From contig OX467082.1 of the NCBI GenBank assembly GCA_950106755.1, forward strand, positions 17,794,001 through 17,858,000: a stretch of 64,000 nt of DNA, written 5' to 3'. Each line of letters starts with the position of its first letter. The stretch's first letter is position 1. Positions 31,461-42,416 of the stretch are shown in pieces. Position numbers and translations under genes: made by a program. The notes under the pieces are model-generated. The model had not been told where the DNA came from and ran no database searches. It saw only the letters and a list, made by a program, of their open reading frames with translations. Source of the stretch: Climacium dendroides. Taxonomy: Eukaryota > Streptophyta > Bryopsida > Hypnales > Climaciaceae.

Positions 31461-34130
31461 TAAAGGTGACCCAAATGATTAAGAGGTCATCTGCCATTCG
31501 GGAAACTGGGACTTACTGTGATTCTTGTCTTCAGGTCTCAGGTCTGAGGTTCGATCACTTGAGTTCATGCGGTGGTATGAGGCTTGGTTTCAACTTCCAA
31601 CAACCAATTTCCATTTCTCAAAAATGGGTGATCTATTCATTCTTTGTGGAAAAGGGGGGGGGATGATTGGACGAATGAATTGATCCTCTTGCTTAAGTAG
31701 ATGTTCCTATAAGGTTGGAAGAAGTGAAAGTTGAATTCCATTCAAAGATTTTCGTATCACTATTATGATTCAGAAGTCTCCGACCGGAAGGCAAAAATCA
31801 TCCCTTCCAGCCTTCAGGAAACGTCAATACCATATTACCATGACATTTTTTTTTTGGGGGGGGGGGGAATTTGGTTTAGCAAACTGTACAAATTATACAT
31901 TTATACATAATTTGGGAATGAACAATAACAAAGCTAAAGCCCTTGCCAACGAATCTTGAATGAAACCTACCACTAGAAAATGCAAAGAGTAAATTACTTA
32001 AATATTTTTCGATTTTAGGGCTACAGTTTTTCACGGCCAGTCGGCTATATCACCATGTAGCATTCTTTACAGAATTACAATGCATATATTTATATGGTCA
32101 AACTATAAATGGAACCGGTTTTAAATGAAAACAAGGTTTCATGTAGCGGAGAAAGCTCTATGTGAAATCCCTACATAAGTACATTTGTATTCTTTGTAAT
32201 TTGAAACCTCCAACCAAATTGTTCCGCAAAATATTTAATCCAAGCTGGAAAGCTCAAATGAATGAAGAAACACCTATACTATTTACTATCTCACCTTGCA
32301 TGTTGATTTGTTTGTTGGCCAAAAATTCTGCATTTTAGATCTACATGACTCAAGATTTATTAATAAGGTATTTATAACTATTTTACAGCTTATCTAATTT
32401 CTTGGCAATTTTAATATTTGGGATTTTTAGGACTATTTAGTACCTGAATAAACAAATTTGAATCTGAGATTTGAAGAAGATGATTTTGTAGCAAACTTAA
32501 AGGAATCCTAAAAATATTGAATTTTATGTGGTGTACAAGTTCACTAAATGAACTTTTTTATTAATGACTTTTGAAATGCGTAATGTTCTTTGAATGGTTC
32601 TTTTCATAAATGACCATCTTCAGAAAATTGTTACAAATGGGATTTTTATAATATTTGTATAGTTTTTCCCTTTTTTTTTTAATTACACGTTAGAGCATAT
32701 ATTTTCTTGAAATTGGAACTATTCTAGAACTTTCTCCTACTTATAGAATTTTTTGGTGGTTTTTTTTTTGGTAATTGCCTTCATCTTGAAAGTGAATACA
32801 TTGGACATTACTTGGACATATTTCTTCAATGTTTTTTGAATATTTTTCTTTTAAATTTTGAAAGTATTCTACAAAAAAATCATGAGTATTGGACGAAGCA
32901 CAACAAAATTATCAAATGTTTCTTGCAATCACCTAGATCCATTAGAAATTAGAAAAAAATTAGAATTTTCATTGTATTTTATTTACATTTCAATGTCAAA
33001 AGGCTCCCAATTCTATATTTGGAATGATGAACTAAGTGACTAGGAAGATGTTTCATCTAAATCAAGATGTTTTATCCAAAATGATTCTGGAGAGTGCAAA
33101 CCTTCAATGACCAATTTGATGAAATGGAGGTAACCAATAAACCAATATGTACACAAAGAATAGAAGCAAAAATATACAAGATTTAGAATATTATTCTTTT
33201 GTTAAATTACTAACAACAACTTCAAGGGGCTCTAACTCTAATCCCTCAAGTTGACTTCACATAAATACCTAAATATGACCTATAAACAGAAACCGAATTA
33301 TTTAATGCATTATTGCATTGAGATTTGTAACTTTAAAGGACAGTTTGTTTAATTGTTTAGATGTAATTTTATGATATGGAATTGGAGTTGGAGATGGAAT
33401 AAGGTCATTCTATATTTAACTATAGTGAAAAGTGATTGAATGAGTATTTTACCATAGTTTGTAACTTTGTATAATCATACTTTCTTAGTTTTTGTTGGAT
33501 TTTATTCGCAATTGAAGGATGATTTTAAGAAATATTCATATTATTTTAGAGTCATGTATTGAGTGCTTGCAAGTTGCAATGTCTTTTTTTATAACTTTTC
33601 ATACTTGATTTTTTTTTAGTTTACTAAAGTTTTGACTACTGAAAGCAATACTTTTACTCTTTTAGAAACAAGCTTTTACGAGTTCTGAAGTTTACAGTTC
33701 AGATTTTAAGTATTTCACAAAGAATCATTATTTTATGATTATATGCATTAGAAAATGACTACAAACTTCACTTTTCTTCAATTACATATTTTTAAAATTC
33801 ACCATGAAAAAATGAAAATTTAGTCTCTCTCCCTCTATATATATTTATAGTTTGTACTCAAAGTACTTATAAGATATAAGAATGAGTCAATTGCAAACAT
33901 ATTTGATGAAGAGAAATATCGAAATTCTAAAAGTGAGTAGTCATCAGAATTACGGGTAGGATTCATGGTTTTTAGGGTATAGGGTTTAGGGTTTAGGGCA
34001 TAGAGTTATTTTTCAAGTTTCACATTGAAGGGGCAAAATCCCGCCTTCAGTTTTCAAAGTTTTTATGTCCTTACCTGAAGTTCATGACGAACTAATGGTC
34101 TAACAGGCTGCCAGCTCACTCCTTTGGATT
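31461..34130. other. AT-rich interior of the hAT-like element, no gene
   Basis: Long G run at 31855-31867 and no supported frames. A short telomere-like stretch (tttagggtatagggtttagggtttaggg) lies at 33969-34000, too short and degenerate to be a former chromosome end. Confidence 0.45.
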
Positions 34131-34159
34131 CTCTACTCACAAATAACTAAGTTTGGAGA

Positions 34160-34500
34160 ATCCACAGGTTGTGGATTGCCTGGCTGTCCGCTCGGCGAAC
34201 ACTGCGCCGACCAAGCGGTCGGCGAAAGCAGCGACCCGTCTGCTGAGTGGACCGGCTGACGGCCTCTCGGTCGGGCCGACGGCCGATCGGTCAGGGCAGA
34301 TGAAGTCCGCCCGTCCACCCGACGGCCAAGCGGTCGATGCGTCTGTCCGACTCGGCCGTACGTACGTCTCTGTCGACCGTGGGATGGGAGATGCGGATTC
34401 ACGCTGTCCGTCCGATCTTGCCTTCCGACCCTCAAGCCGACAGCGACGTCCGCCTCGTCGGTCGGTATAAAAAGCGGAGCGGACGGCTCATTCCGCACAA
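34160..34500 (+). promoter_or_regulatory. GTCCG-rich promoter of ORF-A with TATAAAAA
   Basis: A GTCCG/GGTCGG-rich block, TATAAAAA at 34466, then a leader (cacaattgtttcctttacgg, gtgagccccttccgccttgg) that is almost identical to 5399-5500. ORF-A starts 180 bp downstream of the TATA box. Two independent copies of the TATA-to-leader segment support its being a real transcription start region. Confidence 0.65.
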
Positions 34501-34644
34501 TTGTTTCCTTTACGGAGTGGGTGATCTAGCGGCTATTGGTCTCTGTGAGCCCCTTCCGCCTTGGTGTGTGAACAATTGTGAATGAATGAGTGGTATTCAC
34601 TAATTATTATAATCTGAAACCACTACACATTAATCATTCTAACG

Positions 34645-35565
34645 TTGAGGTCATTTATAGAGAAGGGTACTACGCCTCGCAAAGGAATTCCGTTTCTTTC
34701 CGGTTCTTCGAAGAAAAATTCGAAGGGGAAACCACAAGAACTAGATTGGGATGTTTACTTCAATGAATTCAATGTGGCAAAGGAGGGGTGGGAGTACGAG
34801 TCCGACAAAGTGTGGACTTGTACAATGTGCAAGAAATATGTAACCATGTCACACATAGCCAAACTGTGGCCAGCAAATGACAGTTTGGAGAAGCAAGTGA
34901 GACGGTGGGAAGGCCTTATGAAGACGTGTACGAGTAGACACTTTGTAGAGAGATACGAAGAAATTTGGGCAGCTTCAAATCTAGGTCCCTCGAAGCCTAC
35001 CATCATGAACTATTCTACCATGGCAATGGTTTGGGCGGAGATTGTACTCCAGAAAGACGTTGACTGGCGTACAGTTATAGGGATGAATAAAGAGACGAAG
35101 ATGACGTGTCACTCAGCTGTGGTGTTCACTAACTGGCGTGGCGAAAGTGATTGCATGTCGGCTTGGTCGAACCGAGGTCAATTTGGGTGCCCAAGTTGGC
35201 CTATGCAGGATGCAAAGGACAGTGATGCTGACGATGATGAAGAACCAGCTAAACAGTTTCCACCTCCGGAGAGGCACGAACGCCGAGAAGAACGCGAAGA
35301 CATAGAATACGAGAATCAAATGCGGGAAGCATTGAGGAGGAGTGTTGAGGATCAAGGCCGACCTCGTGGATATCACACTTCACCTCGTCGTGAACGTGAT
35401 GTACATGGCTCACGACATGGAGGAAGTAGTTCACACTATAGCAACAACCCTCGAGATGGTGGTCCAAACGTAGAAGGAGGCTATAGAACTACGACCTATA
35501 TGGACTACGGTGGTCTTTTACATGGCGGCCCTCAATATTACCCAGGAACAAGGGAACCTTCGTGA
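34645..35565 (+). CDS. ORF-A of the hAT-like element, CxxC/His protein, unknown
   Basis: 306 codons, intact. Residues 1-33 are basic. Residues 57-75 read WTCTMCKKYVTMSHIAKLW, with Cys59, Cys62 and His70 as a possible small zinc-binding turn. Residues 80-155 are helical, with LEKQVRRWEGLMKTC and TMAMVWAEIVLQKDVDW. An acidic patch DADDDEE lies near residue 193, and the C-terminal third is Arg/His/Gly-rich and probably disordered. The zinc-binding turn and basic ends suggest DNA binding, perhaps of the GTCCG subterminal words, as transposon accessory proteins do; this is inference. Its 3' end overlaps the convergent ORF-B by 28 bp. An incomplete BED-type finger is an alternative reading. No database family is recognised. 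Confidence 0.6.
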   Translation: MRSFIEKGTTPRKGIPFLSGSSKKNSKGKPQELDWDVYFNEFNVAKEGWEYESDKVWTCTMCKKYVTMSHIAKLWPANDSLEKQVRRWEGLMKTCTSRHFVERYEEIWAASNLGPSKPTIMNYSTMAMVWAEIVLQKDVDWRTVIGMNKETKMTCHSAVVFTNWRGESDCMSAWSNRGQFGCPSWPMQDAKDSDADDDEEPAKQFPPPERHERREEREDIEYENQMREALRRSVEDQGRPRGYHTSPRRERDVHGSRHGGSSSHYSNNPRDGGPNVEGGYRTTTYMDYGGLLHGGPQYYPGTREPS

Positions 35566-36023
35566 GTTGTCCACCAACTCATAAATCCACCTCTATTTCG
35601 TCTTGAAGCAAATGGTCTCATCCGACTCATGAACATGTCCACTTTTGTAATCACGTGCGTGAAGGCTTCATCATCAATGCGATGAACCTTACCAAATTTT
35701 TCGACGGTCCCTTTCGCATTCCATAGTGCATCATGTGCCCGTTTGTCCAACCAACTAGTGAAATTCTTCTTTTCCATTTCTTGATACCACCCTCCCACCC
35801 GCAACGCTTCATGCATCATGTCCTTTATATCGCCTTTGAACTTCTCAATGCCCTCCTCTTGATAACGAACATACTTAGAGTCAAGAGACATGGTAGTTTC
35901 TCTCTCATAGAATTCAACAATGCATTTTCTCAAAAATGCGGTACAAGTATGCGAGGGGTTGTCCATGATGTCAGCCTCAGTAGATTCCTCCACAAACTTC
36001 GTTTTCTTCTTCGCCCTTGGCAT
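35538..36023 (-). CDS. ORF-B of the hAT-like element, basic helical protein
   Basis: 161 codons from MPRAKKKTKFVEE. This start was chosen because the locus at 56582 begins with the same MPR after the same FIK codons. The body reads CTAFLRKCIVEFYERETTMS, LDSKYVRYQEEGIEKFKGD and WLDKRAHDALWNAKGTVEKFG. It is helical and charged, with no catalytic motif. It aligns over its first 100 residues with the pseudogene at 55788-56582. It is transcribed from a GTCCG-rich minus-strand promoter with tcatacaaaagagg near 36200, and overlaps ORF-A tail to tail. A Myb/SANT-like partner protein, as carried by PIF/Harbinger elements, is one possibility, but the tryptophan spacing does not prove it. Confidence 0.6.
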   Translation of the reverse strand: MPRAKKKTKFVEESTEADIMDNPSHTCTAFLRKCIVEFYERETTMSLDSKYVRYQEEGIEKFKGDIKDMMHEALRVGGWYQEMEKKNFTSWLDKRAHDALWNAKGTVEKFGKVHRIDDEAFTHVITKVDMFMSRMRPFASRRNRGGFMSWWTTHEGSLVPG

Positions 36024-36190
36024 CTTGATGAATGTCGCACGATTCGAGAAAAAAAATGGCAAGGGTCCCCCCAAGATTTCACCTTTACCCTCCCGAGGAG
36101 AGGAGGCAATAGGGCCCAAAGGCACTAAGCTTCTCCGCTCTCTCTTGCAAGCAAGGGGGAAGGTAAAAGTGAGAGGCGGACGGTCCGACC

Positions 36191-36600
36191 GCCTCTTTTG
36201 TATGAGGCAGATGACCATCCCGTCCGCCCTGGCAGACGGCCGATCGGGCGCCCCGTCGGGTCCGTCCGATTGGCCGTCCGATCGGACTGCCGACCGGTCG
36301 GACGGGCCACCCGATCAGCCGGCCCCGTCCGCCCCGTCCGTCCGCTCGGTCGGACTCGTCGGACCCGTCCATCCGCGCGGTCGGCCCTGTCCGCCCCGTG
36401 GTCCGCGTCCGTCCGCTCGGTCGGCCCCATCTGCCCCGTCCTCGCCGTTCGACCGCTCGGTCGGCCCACTGAACCGGCCGACCGCCCGTCCACTGGACAG
36501 ATGCGAGTCCGAAATTTCTATGTCCCCGAACGCTCGAAAACCCGCGGACGCGGACGTTGGACATCCGTCCGGACGTCCGGACGTCCGAGCGTCCGTGCAA
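36191..36600 (-). promoter_or_regulatory. GTCCG-rich promoter of ORF-B
   Basis: On the minus strand a GTCCG-rich block reaches CTCATACAAAAGAGG (36192-36206), then a 5' leader with 'gcaagagagagcggagaagc' and ATG 36023. The same order (TATA block, leader, MPR start) is found at 56767 and, without the ATG, at 58786. The block also forms the subterminal region of the element's right end. Confidence 0.6.
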
Positions 36601-36605
36601 CCCTG

Positions 36606-36613
36606 TCAATACC
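36606..36613. repeat. right target-site duplication TCAATACC
   Basis: Identical to 29869-29876. Confidence 0.9.
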
Positions 36614-37356
36614 TATTTATGTGGACACTTTGCAACAACCAAGAAATATTTATGTTTCTAGTAATCTTTATGTAAAACAATTACTACAATTACAATGAAT
36701 AATTTTAGAACTATACATGGACAATTTGCAATAACAAAGAAATATTGAAGTTTCAGGAATCTTCATGTAGAACAATTCATAATTTAGGAACCATAGATTG
36801 AATAAGACAACAGTAAATTTTTTTTAACATAAAGCAATCTCAAATTTGTCTAATCATGATTAATTTTTAGTATGTGGTTATTTGTTGAAGGCATTATTTT
36901 CCAACATAGAGATTTAGGATACCTCAATTTTATAGTTACTTTTACTAGGAATGGCATATTGACAATATTATTGCTTAGGAGATATTTTCCGAATTACTTC
37001 ACTTTGTTGAAAAAGAATTATACCATCTGAATTCTACAAACTTCTAACCTTGATTTCTTAGAGAATTGTTGGGGTTTGGAGGCTTTAGGGTTTAGGCTTC
37101 AAATATTAAAACCGTGAATACACATTTTTGAGGTATAAGGCTTAAACCTTGAAAATCCTAAACACTGAAAAACCTAAACCCTAAACTCTAAACCCCTAAA
37201 ATATTTAAATTCCAAAATAAATTAAAATTAAAAAAATAAACCCATCATGCCTACAACCCGTTGACCCTAAAATATGGAGATATCCGGATAATCTTTAGGG
37301 TGCTGCCATTAATCCTATGAAGAGAAACGTCCAATAACAGCACATGCACTACTAGA
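36614..37356. other. AT-rich interval, no gene
   Basis: Includes scattered telomere-like words (aaaccctaaactctaaaccc near 37170) but no array. Confidence 0.4.
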
Positions 37357-37496
37357 AAATTTAGTTTTTCTGTTGTTTTGGTCGCGTTGATCCGGTCAAA
37401 ATCTGATAGAAATCTATTCAAATCAACAGATTTTTGTCAGATTTTGACCGGATCAACGCGACCAAAACAACAGAAAAACTAAATTTTCTAGTAGTG
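37357..37496. mobile_element. 140-bp hairpin CACTA MITE
   Basis: Ends CACTACTAGAAAATTTAG and CTAAATTTTCTAGTAGTG are perfect inverted repeats. It is flanked by the 3-bp duplication ATG (37354-37356, 37497-37499). Almost the whole element folds on itself. It shares the core ggtcgcgttgat with the MITE at 57739. Confidence 0.9.
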
Positions 37497-38091
37497 ATGC
37501 AACAATTTTATAAGATTTGACGACGTTGGCAATAATAAAAAGCCAACCTTTTCTAATGTTGAAAAACAAGCAGTGCAAGCTTTAAACCACTTTTTAGCGG
37601 CGCCTTCGAATCTAGCTGGCAGCCGAGGTAAAACACTTCAATAGAAGAAAGGCATTCACTCCATTATGTCAGACGTGCCAAGGGAAACTAAAAAAGTGAC
37701 AAAAAATTTGAGGATCTTTGAATTTTTCAAGTTTTGGCGCCACAATCTTTCGCGCCCTTTCACCATCAAGAGATTCACCATTTCTTCCATTGAGCTTTCT
37801 CTTGGAGCTGAAGCCACCCACCGTGCCATTGCAATCAATTCTACCACCGCAGTTGCTTTCATTGTTCCGCTACTTGCCTGTCTTCCTCAAAGCACTTTCT
37901 ACACTTCTTTCTTATAAGTGTTTGGTCCTTTGTTATATGTTTCCTCTACAGGATTCACAGTTTCTTCGATATCTCCACCTTCGTAGACAAGACTTGCTAG
38001 TAAGTTGTGTTCAACTTTTTTTTTAATTTGCAAGTGGTTGTATTTGCCCTTCCCATGCTTTCAATGTTCGGGCAAGTGAGTTGTGCTTAGT
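37497..38091. other. no gene recognised
   Basis: Several short frames around 37666-38026 overlap one another. None shows a motif. Confidence 0.35.
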
Positions 38092-39300
38092 AGTTCCATG
38101 CAGTGACAGCTTAGAAATGTAGAAGTCCCTAAATATGTCATAGTGCATGCAAGTATGTAACATAGCAATATCGCAATGTTGTGGAATGAAACTATCCGAT
38201 TATCTAGCCGCAAATTTTGGAGACATGTTTCATAGACAATCGGTAGACAGACACATTATATCCTCGAGTCGACAATATACTAGTCAAGGAAAGAGTAGTC
38301 GTCGAGTCAATGATACACTAGGAAAGAGTAGTTGTCAAGTTGACAATATACTACAATTGAATAGTCATCGAGTCGACAATACACTAGGAAAGAGTAGTTG
38401 TCAAGTTGACAATATACTACAATTGAATAGTCATCGAGTCGACAATACACTAGGAAAGTAGTTCTGTGCAGTGACAATCGGTAGAGTGACAATCGGTTCA
38501 TAGACAATCGGTAGACAGACACATTATATCCTCGAGTCGACAATATACTAGTCAAGGAAAGAGTAGTCGTCGAGTCAATGATGCACTAGGAAAGAGTAGT
38601 TGTCGAGTTGACGATATACTACAATTGAATAGTCATCGAGTCGACAATACACTAAGAAAGTAGTTCCGTGCAATGACAGCTTAGAAACGTAGAAGTCCCT
38701 AAATATGTCATAGTGCATGCAAGTATGTAATATAACAATATCGCAATGTTGTGGAATGAAACTATCCGATTATCTAGCTGCAAATTTTGGAGACATGTTT
38801 CATAGACAATCGGTAGACAGACACATTATATCCTCGAGTCGACAATATACTAGTCAAGGAAAGAGTAGTCGTCGAGTCAATGATACACTAGGAAAAAGTA
38901 GTTGTCGAGTTGACGATATACTACAATTGAATAGTCATCGAGTCGACAATACACTAGGAAAGAGTAGTCGTCGAGTTGACGATACACTAGGAAAGAGTAG
39001 TCGTCGAGTCGACAATATACTACGATTGAATAGTTGTCGAGTCGACGATACACTAGGAAAGAGTAGTAGTCGAGTCGACAATATACTATGATTGAATAGT
39101 TGTCGAGTCAACAATATACTACGATTGAATAGTCGTCGAGTCGACGATACACTAGGAAAGAGTAGTCATCGAGTCGACGATACATTAGGAAAGAATAGTC
39201 ATCGAATTGACAATATACTACGATAGAATAATCGTCGAGTCGACGATATACAAGATTGAGTATTCGTCGAATCGTCAATATACTAGTCATGTCTCTTATG
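38092..39300. repeat. direct duplication carrying arrays of TCGTCGAGTCGACGA palindromes
   Basis: Blocks 38092-38480 and 38662-39060 are near-identical for their first 190 bp (tgacagcttagaaa.gtagaag through ctcgagtcgacaatatactag). Each is followed by units of about 35 bp, 'actaggaaagagtag-tcgtcgagtcgacgatac', which continue in tandem to 39300. About 25 palindrome copies in all, with single-base decay. The open frames across it are repeat-encoded. Confidence 0.85.
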
Positions 39301-39384
39301 TACATTCGCGGTGTGTATCCTTGAGTCGATGATATGATAGTCACAATTTGTCTATGTGTATTCACCATATTGTGAGTGCCCATT

Positions 39385-41628
39385 TGGTCACTCATGACTC
39401 AGGAATTGTTTTTTTTGGATTTTGTTAGTTTTCAATATAGTTTTATATACAAAAAGCCCAAAAAAGAGTGAATAACCAGAATGGAGATGTCACATACCAA
39501 TATAGCAATTGGTCCTAGATGGGGCATTTTTTGCTATTCGTAACCAAATCCTATATGTAGATAGGGTAGAAACCCAGAAATTGTACAAAATAACCATGTT
39601 TAGTAGAAATTGCCCAACTTATCTGAACCTGTCTTTCAGTGACAAATCTTAACCAAATTGGTCCGAGGGAATTAGGTGAGAACCCTAGTATAAATTTCCA
39701 AAGATAGATTTCAGTTTTTCCATTCCATTGGCAAAATAATAGAAACTCCAATTGTTAACTTGCAAGTGAAGAAAATTCAAGACGGACCAGAGGAGGGAAT
39801 CTACAACCTAGGTACGGTGATTTAAGGTGGGAAGCATGCCAGGAGTCCAACGGAGCAATTGGCTCGCCAAAATTCCCTTCCATGTGGAAGATTCCCTAAT
39901 TACCAGAAGTTAAAGGAGATAGTGGGATTTGATTTTCCTTCCTTAGATGTGCAAAATGGGAATATGATTTTGCACATCCCTTGTGGAATTCCATGAGAGG
40001 TTCCATGAAAATTCTCAATTTTTTCTGATCTTCTAAAGATCTTTTTCCAAGCAGTCAACCGCCCAAATCCAAGATGGTAAATTCATAGAATTTACCATGG
40101 GTGCGGTAAAATCTCACTAAAAATTAGGTTAGCTTGTTTTATGCTAATAACATGCTCCAATAAGTTTCAAGACATTTTGATAGCCAGAAGACCTACAACT
40201 AGGAAGATCCTCCCCGAATCGACAATTTCAAATATTACGAAGGAGTTGACCAACGTATCGGGAGCATATGGAATCAGAATGGGGCCCAAATTAGGTCTTT
40301 TCTTACTCCCCCAAGCTTACTTGAGACCCTAGTCTAGTTACTTTCTTCAAAAAAGTCAATCTCCAAAAGTTGGATTTTTACCCTTTTTTGTTTTTTAGTT
40401 GGCGCTAGCTTTAGGTGGTTTTTTGACGGATGAAAAAAGGAGTAGGGGATTCCTTTAGACTAAAAATGGCCTTCTAAAGCGAATGGCGCAATCCTTTTGT
40501 GATTTGGAGCATTTCTCCCAAAGTTAAAAGTTTGGATCAGCGTAGAAAGTTAAAAAATTAGAATTAGGATGAAAATCTAAAGGGATAGGATTGCTTGGAG
40601 TGTACTCCAAGTCTTCTTTGATTTGGGGGACCTGGGGAAGGTATATAAGGCCTCCCCTCCTCACTCACTCCATCTCTCGTGTAATCTCATGGTCTTCTAA
40701 GTTTTGGCCCTTTAGGCCATAGTTTGTGTTTCTTCTTTGTGTCATTTGGAGAAGTTTTGATTGAAACAAAACTCTCAAAGTCTAGTTGTGTATTAGTTTG
40801 GGTCATAGTTTGTGTTTCTTCTTTGTGTTTCTTCTTTGTGTCATTTGGAGAAGTTTTGGTTGGAACAAAACTCTCAAAGTCTAGTTGTGTACTAGTTGGG
40901 CCATAGTTTGTGTTTATTTTTTGTGTCATTTGGAGAAGTTTTGGTTGGAACAAAACTCTCAAAGTCTAGTTGTATACTAGTTTGGAGCTTGGAGTTTTTG
41001 TACTAATTCTAGAAGTTCTTCCCTTGTGATTGGCGATGCCGCTTAAGGGAGCCTCTAGTGTTTGATTTAAAATATTTTGTGAACTAACACCATCGTATTA
41101 ACTCGCGTGTTCAAAAGTCATACTAATACTTGTACTAACATACATTGTAATCGTGATTATACTAACACGTACTTGTTTTAAGTATTTTTTGTGGTTTTTG
41201 AAAATACGGCTGAGCTTTGACTTTAAGTCTTAAGATTGATATAAAAATTTAATGATTTCCTAAAAGACGGCGGAGCTTTGACTTCAAGTCCTAAGATTGT
41301 TGTAGAACTTTGATGATTTCTTAAAAGACGGCGGAGCTTTGGCTTCAAGTCCTAGGATTGTGATAGAAATTTAATGATTTTCTAAAAGACGGCTAAGCTT
41401 TTGATTTATCACTAATCTCAAGTGTCTCCCTTTTTATTAGTTTTTTAAGAACTAAAGTTTGGAATTGAACAAAAATTGTTTTGTAAGTGTAGGACATTTA
41501 GGACACTTAGAAAGATCCATTGTTTGGAAGGCACAATAGACCGACGTTAGAACACCCATAGGATAGAACTAACTAAAAGAACCTAGTTGTATTTGTTGAT
41601 TTACCAAGGGTGGGTAAATAAACGCTCA
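39385..41628 (+). mobile_element. probable LTR-type insertion within the palindrome region
   Basis: The palindrome arrays stop at about 39385 and resume at 41630. The stretch between lacks them and holds TATATAAG at 40642 followed by cctcccctcctcactcac, like a U3/R border. It also holds an 86-98-bp tandem repeat (40715-40985, three copies) and a 61-bp tandem repeat. No pol is seen and the ends are not defined, so solo LTR is only a suggestion. Confidence 0.35.
41206..41410. repeat. 61-bp tandem repeat
   Basis: 'acggcggagctttgacttca' begins at 41206, 41267, 41328 and 41389, exactly 61 bp apart. The fourth copy is partial. Confidence 0.85.
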
Positions 41629-41629
41629 C

Positions 41630-42400
41630 ACGTATCTATCGTCGACTCGATGATCTTGAAACATTCTCCTACTGTACATTCACCTTGTGTATCATCGAGT
41701 TGACTATATAACAGCCACTCTCACTGTATGTATTCTCACCTTATATATCGTCATATCGAGGATAGAATAGTGATGTATATTTTGTAGGCACTCACTCGTG
41801 TATCGTCTTATCAAGAGTGTAAAGTTCATGCTTCGTCTCCGTACATTAAACCATATATCCTCAAGACGACAACAAAATAATTTAATGACTTTTGTTGACA
41901 TTCATAGTTATATCCAGCAGTCAACCATAGAATAGTCAGTCTTGGTATCCGGACATCGACCCATATATACTCGAGTAAAGGATAATTTAGTTGGTCTTCT
42001 TTTCAGGGCATTGATTTGAATATTGCCGATTTGAGAATTACGGAAATTTGTTTCATGATTTGACTATTTCAAGATGTCATAGACCCATATATTCATTTGA
42101 AGTATGTCTAAATTTTATCGTCGGCTTGACAATACTAAAATTGAGTAAGATGATATTATCGTCCTATAATTTAATGATCATATTTGAAGACATAAATTGT
42201 GTCTCTTGGTAACATCCCATGCTATCATTGAGCCAAAAATACTGGAATTGATTGAAGTAAACAAAACATTCTTTTTTTTGTTATCATATATATTAGTAAT
42301 TTGATGGAGTTGTCAGAGTGCATAAGAGTAAGTAGTAGTAATAAAGGTGTTGGATGTCACATATTTATCGTTGATTTGACAATATATTTTCTTATTGGCA
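41630..42400. repeat. dispersed TCGTCGA palindromes upstream of the DUF7869-type gene
   Basis: Degenerate copies at 41638 (tatcgtcgactcgatgat), 41690, 41746, 41803, 42117 and 42366, spaced 55-250 bp. Shared spacer words 'gtacattcaccttgtgtat' and 'tgtatgtattctcacc' link them to 39297-39370. Confidence 0.65.
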
Positions 42401-42416
42401 ATGTGTATTTTACAGA

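Larger units (their letters stand above)
29877..36605 (+). mobile_element. complete hAT-like element, GTCCG family, 6729 bp
   Basis: CAGGGTTCTCTCGAACG at the left and ..GTCCGTGCAACCCTG at the right form CAGGGTT inverted termini, flanked by the perfect 8-bp duplication TCAATACC. CAGGG ends with an 8-bp duplication are the signature of the hAT superfamily. Subterminal DNA is full of GGACGTCCG and GTCCG words. It carries ORF-A at 34645-35565, a truncated ORF-A exon at 30487, and ORF-B on the other strand at 35538-36023. No classical hAT transposase (dimerisation domain) was found, so it may be non-autonomous with captured ORFs, or have a diverged transposase. Confidence 0.85.

Noticed and set aside
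33969..34005. Telomere-like tttaggg repeats
   Set aside because: Only three imperfect units inside a transposon, so not a telomere or fusion site.
36085..36698. Several 120-250-codon Arg/Pro/Ser-rich frames
   Set aside because: Composition artefacts of the GTCCG-rich promoter of ORF-B.
38268..39300. Regular short repeats with spacers, CRISPR-like at first sight
   Set aside because: Spacers are as repetitive as the repeats, the setting is eukaryotic, and no cas-like gene is present. It is a satellite-like palindrome array.
39385..41628. Calling a defined solo LTR
   Set aside because: TATA-like signal and tandem repeats are present, but no TG...CA borders with a matching target duplication could be found.
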